32,874 bases of DNA, from positions 1 to 32,874 of the forward strand of contig BBXU01001893.1 of NCBI GenBank assembly GCA_001598975.1. Reading direction: 5' to 3'. Source of the stretch: Parachlorella kessleri (taxonomy: Eukaryota; Chlorophyta; Trebouxiophyceae; Chlorellales; Chlorellaceae). Below, piece after piece: positions 29,820-32,874 of this stretch (positions are counted from its first letter, which is position 1; every line of letters begins with the position of its first letter). The position numbers and the translations under genes were made by a program. The notes under the pieces are model-generated. The model was given only the letters and a program-made list of their open reading frames with translations. It did not search any database and had not been told where the DNA came from.

Positions 29820-30673
29820 GTCCAACCGAGTGTTTGGTATGGGTGGCAGGCAATGCTGGGGTGCACTGGGCTGACAGGATCCGATGCAGCTATGCTCTGG
29901 GTCTGGCCTGAGGTCTGTGTTTGTGTTGATAGCATGGATGTTTGTATGCGATGTGGGTTCCTGCAGTACAAATGCCGCTCGGTAGTCAAGGTCACCATCC
30001 CCGCTAAAGCAAAAAAAACTGTAGGGAACGTTGACTGCGTTCGTCCTGGCACTCCTTTTGTTACCGCATGTGGGGCACTCGTCTGAATGGCCGCATATGG
30101 TGGAGAGGTGGATGCATTGGGATTCTCTGGGTGCACAGCCTCTGCTACTCTCGGACAATTGCTTAATGCAACCTTCTCGGCATTTATGGGCTGCCACGTG
30201 TGTTCGGGACGTGATTGGGTTTGCACACTATAAAGTGAAAGCTAGTCGCTTGGGATTCGACTGCGGGGTAGGGTGGACAGGGGTAAGGGAGGGTTGACAT
30301 GGTATCGTCAGAGCTCAAATTTGCATCACAGGGTGTCTTTGAGAAGGCACCTGGGTTGCAGGGGCATATATGTGTTGACCCACTGTATCCGCTATGTTCG
30401 TCAATGTATTGCGTCACTCCCTGCCTAGAAGGCCTTTTGTTCTTGCGCATGCCTGGCAAACTTTGTGAAGGAGAAGAAATGTGGCATACCACTTGCAGCA
30501 CACATGTGTACCTGTACAAGCAGCTCCCAGAGAGCGGTTGCGTCGGGTTGCATGCCTCCCAAGAACCTCAATCACATACCAAAAACATACCAGAAAGGCA
30601 AGGCGCTGTTAACTCTGTCCGCATGACCAGCCACCCTGAGTATTTACCATAAAGGCAACGTTACGAGCTTCCC

Positions 30674-30678
30674 TTACA
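30674..30678 (-). terminator. Possible TGTAA polyadenylation signal of the PELP1-like gene
   Basis: On the minus strand TGTAA lies 14 bases after the stop codon at 30693. It may be too close to be the main site. Confidence 0.35.
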
Positions 30679-30692
30679 GGAACTACCTAGCT

Positions 30693-32726
30693 TTATTCCT
30701 CCTCGTTCTCGGCGCTACCGCTGCTGCTGCCCTCATCCCCCGAGTCAATCTCTGGCAGCGGCCCGTCACTGTCGCTCTCGCCGCCCGCTGCCACTGCCAG
30801 GCTTGGTGCCAAGGCTGCCGCCGCAGCGATGGCTGCCGCTGCTGGAGTTGCCTCCTGCACATCTGCAACTGTAGGGGCTGCTACGGATGGCGATTGCCAT
30901 GCCAACGCTGGCTGTCCAACCAAGGGAGCTGGCACTGCTGCAGCTTTTTCTGCTGCTGCTGGAAGTGCTTGTGCTACTACAGCTGCTGCTCCTTTTAGTG
31001 CCAGGGATGGCTGCTGGGCTGCTATGACTGTTGAAATACCACCAGGAGCACCACCCATCATGGCTGCCATGCTGGACACAGGTTGGTGTACTTGCACCTG
31101 CTGCTGCGCTGCGGCTGCTGTGCTAAGCCCCGGCTGTGCAGTGATAAGCCCACATTGCTGCGCGACGGTTTCAACTGACCGCATGGGCAACGCATCACCC
31201 ATCATGACGTCCCCACAAGTAGCCTGCTGCTCATCAATTTGCACCAACTGCTGTTGCTGTGGAGCCGGTTGGCCAGCTAGATCTGCTTCATCAGGGTTGC
31301 GTTGTCCCGCTTGCAGCATCTGCTCTGCCTGCTGCGCCAGCTGCACCTCGCACCCAGCATCCAGGTAGCTCCAGAACATGGGTTTGCCTAGATGTGGCAC
31401 CCCTGCCGCTGCTACCTCCTCCCCGCTGGCGCCGGCGCCTGGGCTGGCTGTGCCATTTGAGTAAACATTGTACGCGCCGGCGCTGGCGCCTGCTGCCGGC
31501 GCCCCCAGCGGGCGCAGTGGCGCTGGCCGAGGGATGGAGCGTGGGTGCAGCAGCGCTTCGCAGCTCAAAAGGGCCTGCACGGATTCCCAGCCAATCACTT
31601 ACGAAGGCATGATAAGTTCCCTGTGGGTTCCCCTCCTGTGCTTCCCTGATTGGCACGGTGCGTCTCCTCCCCTCAGGGATGCGTGGGGCTTAGAGGGCAA
31701 GCACAGGGGCCTGACCTTCTGAAAACACTTCCCCGCCAGTGCCACCGCCATGTTGCATGGGCACACCCAGCATCATGCGGGCCGTCTGTTGCAGCCTCAC
31801 ATTGGGCCGTAAGGCCACTCTCATAGTCGGCTACATACTGAGGCAGCAGGTAGCGTCTTCAAAGGATCAACCCATCAGCGCTTGGTCAAGCTCATGATTG
31901 CCCCAGAGCCCTGCGCCTTGCTTTTTCTAAAAAGCTTGCCCAGCACTCGCTTCTCCACTTGCGCTCACCAGTTGCCACCATGACCACGGCAAGAGTTTCA
32001 GGACGTCTACCCACCCAGCCTTCTTTCCGAACCATGAACAAAGCCCCCCTGGGACATGCTGCTGTGCACAAAAGCTTTACCTGCTGGCACCAGGCGGCCA
32101 GTGCCGGGGACCCTGCCCCTGCGACCCCCGCCCGAAACAGGCGCAGCGCAAGCGGCAGCAGCGGGGGCCGGTGGCCCAGTGGCGCTAGCACAGAGGCCAG
32201 TAGGGCTTGGTAGGCGGCCAGGTGTAGCTGCTCCAGGGGCGATGTGTCACCCTCCGCGTCCTGGGACAGTGTCTGGGCCGCGGCTGCCATGGTCGCTGCC
32301 ATGTGGCCGGCGATGGCATCAGCCTGCACAGCAGATGGTGAGTTTGTTAACTCGGTCGTGGCGCCCACCTCTAGCTGTGGATTGGATTGTACAGTTCGTG
32401 GGCATGCTAAACCTGCATGAGGCCAGTGGCAAAAACCACAACACTGCTGGCAAAGGATGCTGCACAGGGTCAAACATGCACCTGCTCACCAAGGCACTCG
32501 TCCCGGGTAGCAGGCAAGCAAGCTCGACACGCAAAAGAAGAGCTGCTGGAGCATTTTATTTTATTTTTGACAACATGGTGCAAGCCACCCACCTGGGAGC
32601 GCTCGGCTGCTGGGACCAGCCCTGCTCCACTGGTCAGCAGGGCTTCTAACACTCCAAGCATCGCAGCTTGGGCTGCCAGGCCTGTCTGAGCAGAGGCAGC
32701 GCCTGCTTTGTCGTTCTTGGGTCCCC
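30693..32726 (-). CDS. PELP1: PELP1/RIX1-type ribosome biogenesis protein, C-terminal 3 exons (N-terminus outside window)
   Basis: PELP1/RIX1 proteins belong to a nucleolar complex that acts in late 60S pre-ribosome maturation and ITS2 processing. Exons in transcript order: 32726-32593, 32323-32081, 31574-30693, together 418 residues, phase-consistent. The helical part shows AMLGVLEALLTSGAGLVP, then QLHLAAYQALLASVLAPL and LPLALRLFRAGVAGAGSPAL, then ALLSCEALLHPRSIPRPAP. The block of the form R-P-x-L-x-L-x-L-x-LFR-G followed by ALxxxEALxHPRxxP matches plant PELP1-like (NUC202) proteins from memory. The remaining 270 residues are low-complexity: Ala, Gln and Pro-rich segments and a final acidic Ser/Glu/Asp tail, as is typical of PELP1. 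The phase of exon 32726 shows that at least one more exon lies beyond the window. It is convergent with GAD. Confidence 0.72.
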
Positions 32727-32874
32727 CTGCAACAGAGTGCAGGTACAGGCCAAACACCACTGGGCCGATCCCGTGTCGATGAAGCATGGAGCTGAGGAGC
32801 TATATTCCGGACTCCACCGGGGGTCCAAACTGGGCATTGGAAGCGACACAGGTGTCCATCTTTTGGACCCCCCC
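32727..32874. other. Right end of window, presumed PELP1-like intron
   Basis: No exon is recognised between the acceptor before 32726 and the window end. The missing N-terminal RIX1 domain must lie to the right. Confidence 0.45.

Larger units (their letters stand above)
29709..30692. other. Convergent 3' region of GAD and the PELP1-like gene
   Basis: These 984 bp lie between two facing stop codons. Candidate TGTAA signals occur at 29815-29819 (plus) and 30674-30678 (minus). Minus-strand open frames of 160-167 codons near 29715-30226 have no conserved motif and overlap each other in different frames, so I do not call a gene. Confidence 0.55.

Noticed and set aside
29715..30226. Two overlapping minus-strand open frames of 160-167 codons in the GAD/PELP1 spacer
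   Set aside because: Different frames over the same DNA, no conserved motif, no splice logic; probably 3' UTR and spacer.
30829..31368. Cys/Ala-rich open frame of 179 codons on the plus strand
   Set aside because: It is the antisense image of the GCT/GCC/CAG-rich coding sequence of the PELP1-like last exon.

Overview
This is nuclear DNA of a photosynthetic eukaryote, most likely a green alga (Chlorophyta). Coding sequence is cut into short exons with GT-AG introns, two products are chloroplast envelope proteins (a TIC20 translocon subunit and the PLGG1 glycolate/glycerate carrier), and the pentamer TGTAA, the usual chlorophyte polyadenylation signal, lies downstream of several stop codons. 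I cannot place it to genus. There is no bacterial operon, CRISPR array, rRNA gene, intact tRNA gene or transposase.

Seven protein genes can be rebuilt exon by exon with reading frames that stay open across every junction. From left to right they are: SMC5 (minus, 24 exons from 11003 down to 392, C-terminal part beyond the window start); TIC20 (plus, 6 exons, 11363-12985); PLGG1 (plus, 6 exons, 13752-16510, 5' end uncertain); a nucleoside hydrolase of the URH1 type (minus, 9 exons, 20247-17053); a Mak32-like PfkB-family kinase (minus, 5 exons, 23045-20793); glutamate decarboxylase (plus, 17 exons, 23314-29708); and a PELP1/RIX1-type ribosome biogenesis protein (minus, last 3 exons, 32726-30693, N-terminal part beyond the window end).

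SMC5/TIC20 and PfkB/GAD are divergent pairs with short shared upstream regions (359 and 268 bp). PLGG1/nucleoside hydrolase and GAD/PELP1 are convergent pairs. No pathway joins all seven genes. The one possible functional link is the co-oriented nucleoside hydrolase and sugar-kinase-like gene.

The most unusual signal is structural. At about ten exon edges in SMC5 and GAD, the exon edge with its splice site recurs once to three times on the intron side, most often 69-89 bp away. This looks like repeated short tandem duplication across exon-intron junctions. GC-AG introns also seem over-represented: three of 63 complete introns, plus one incomplete one.
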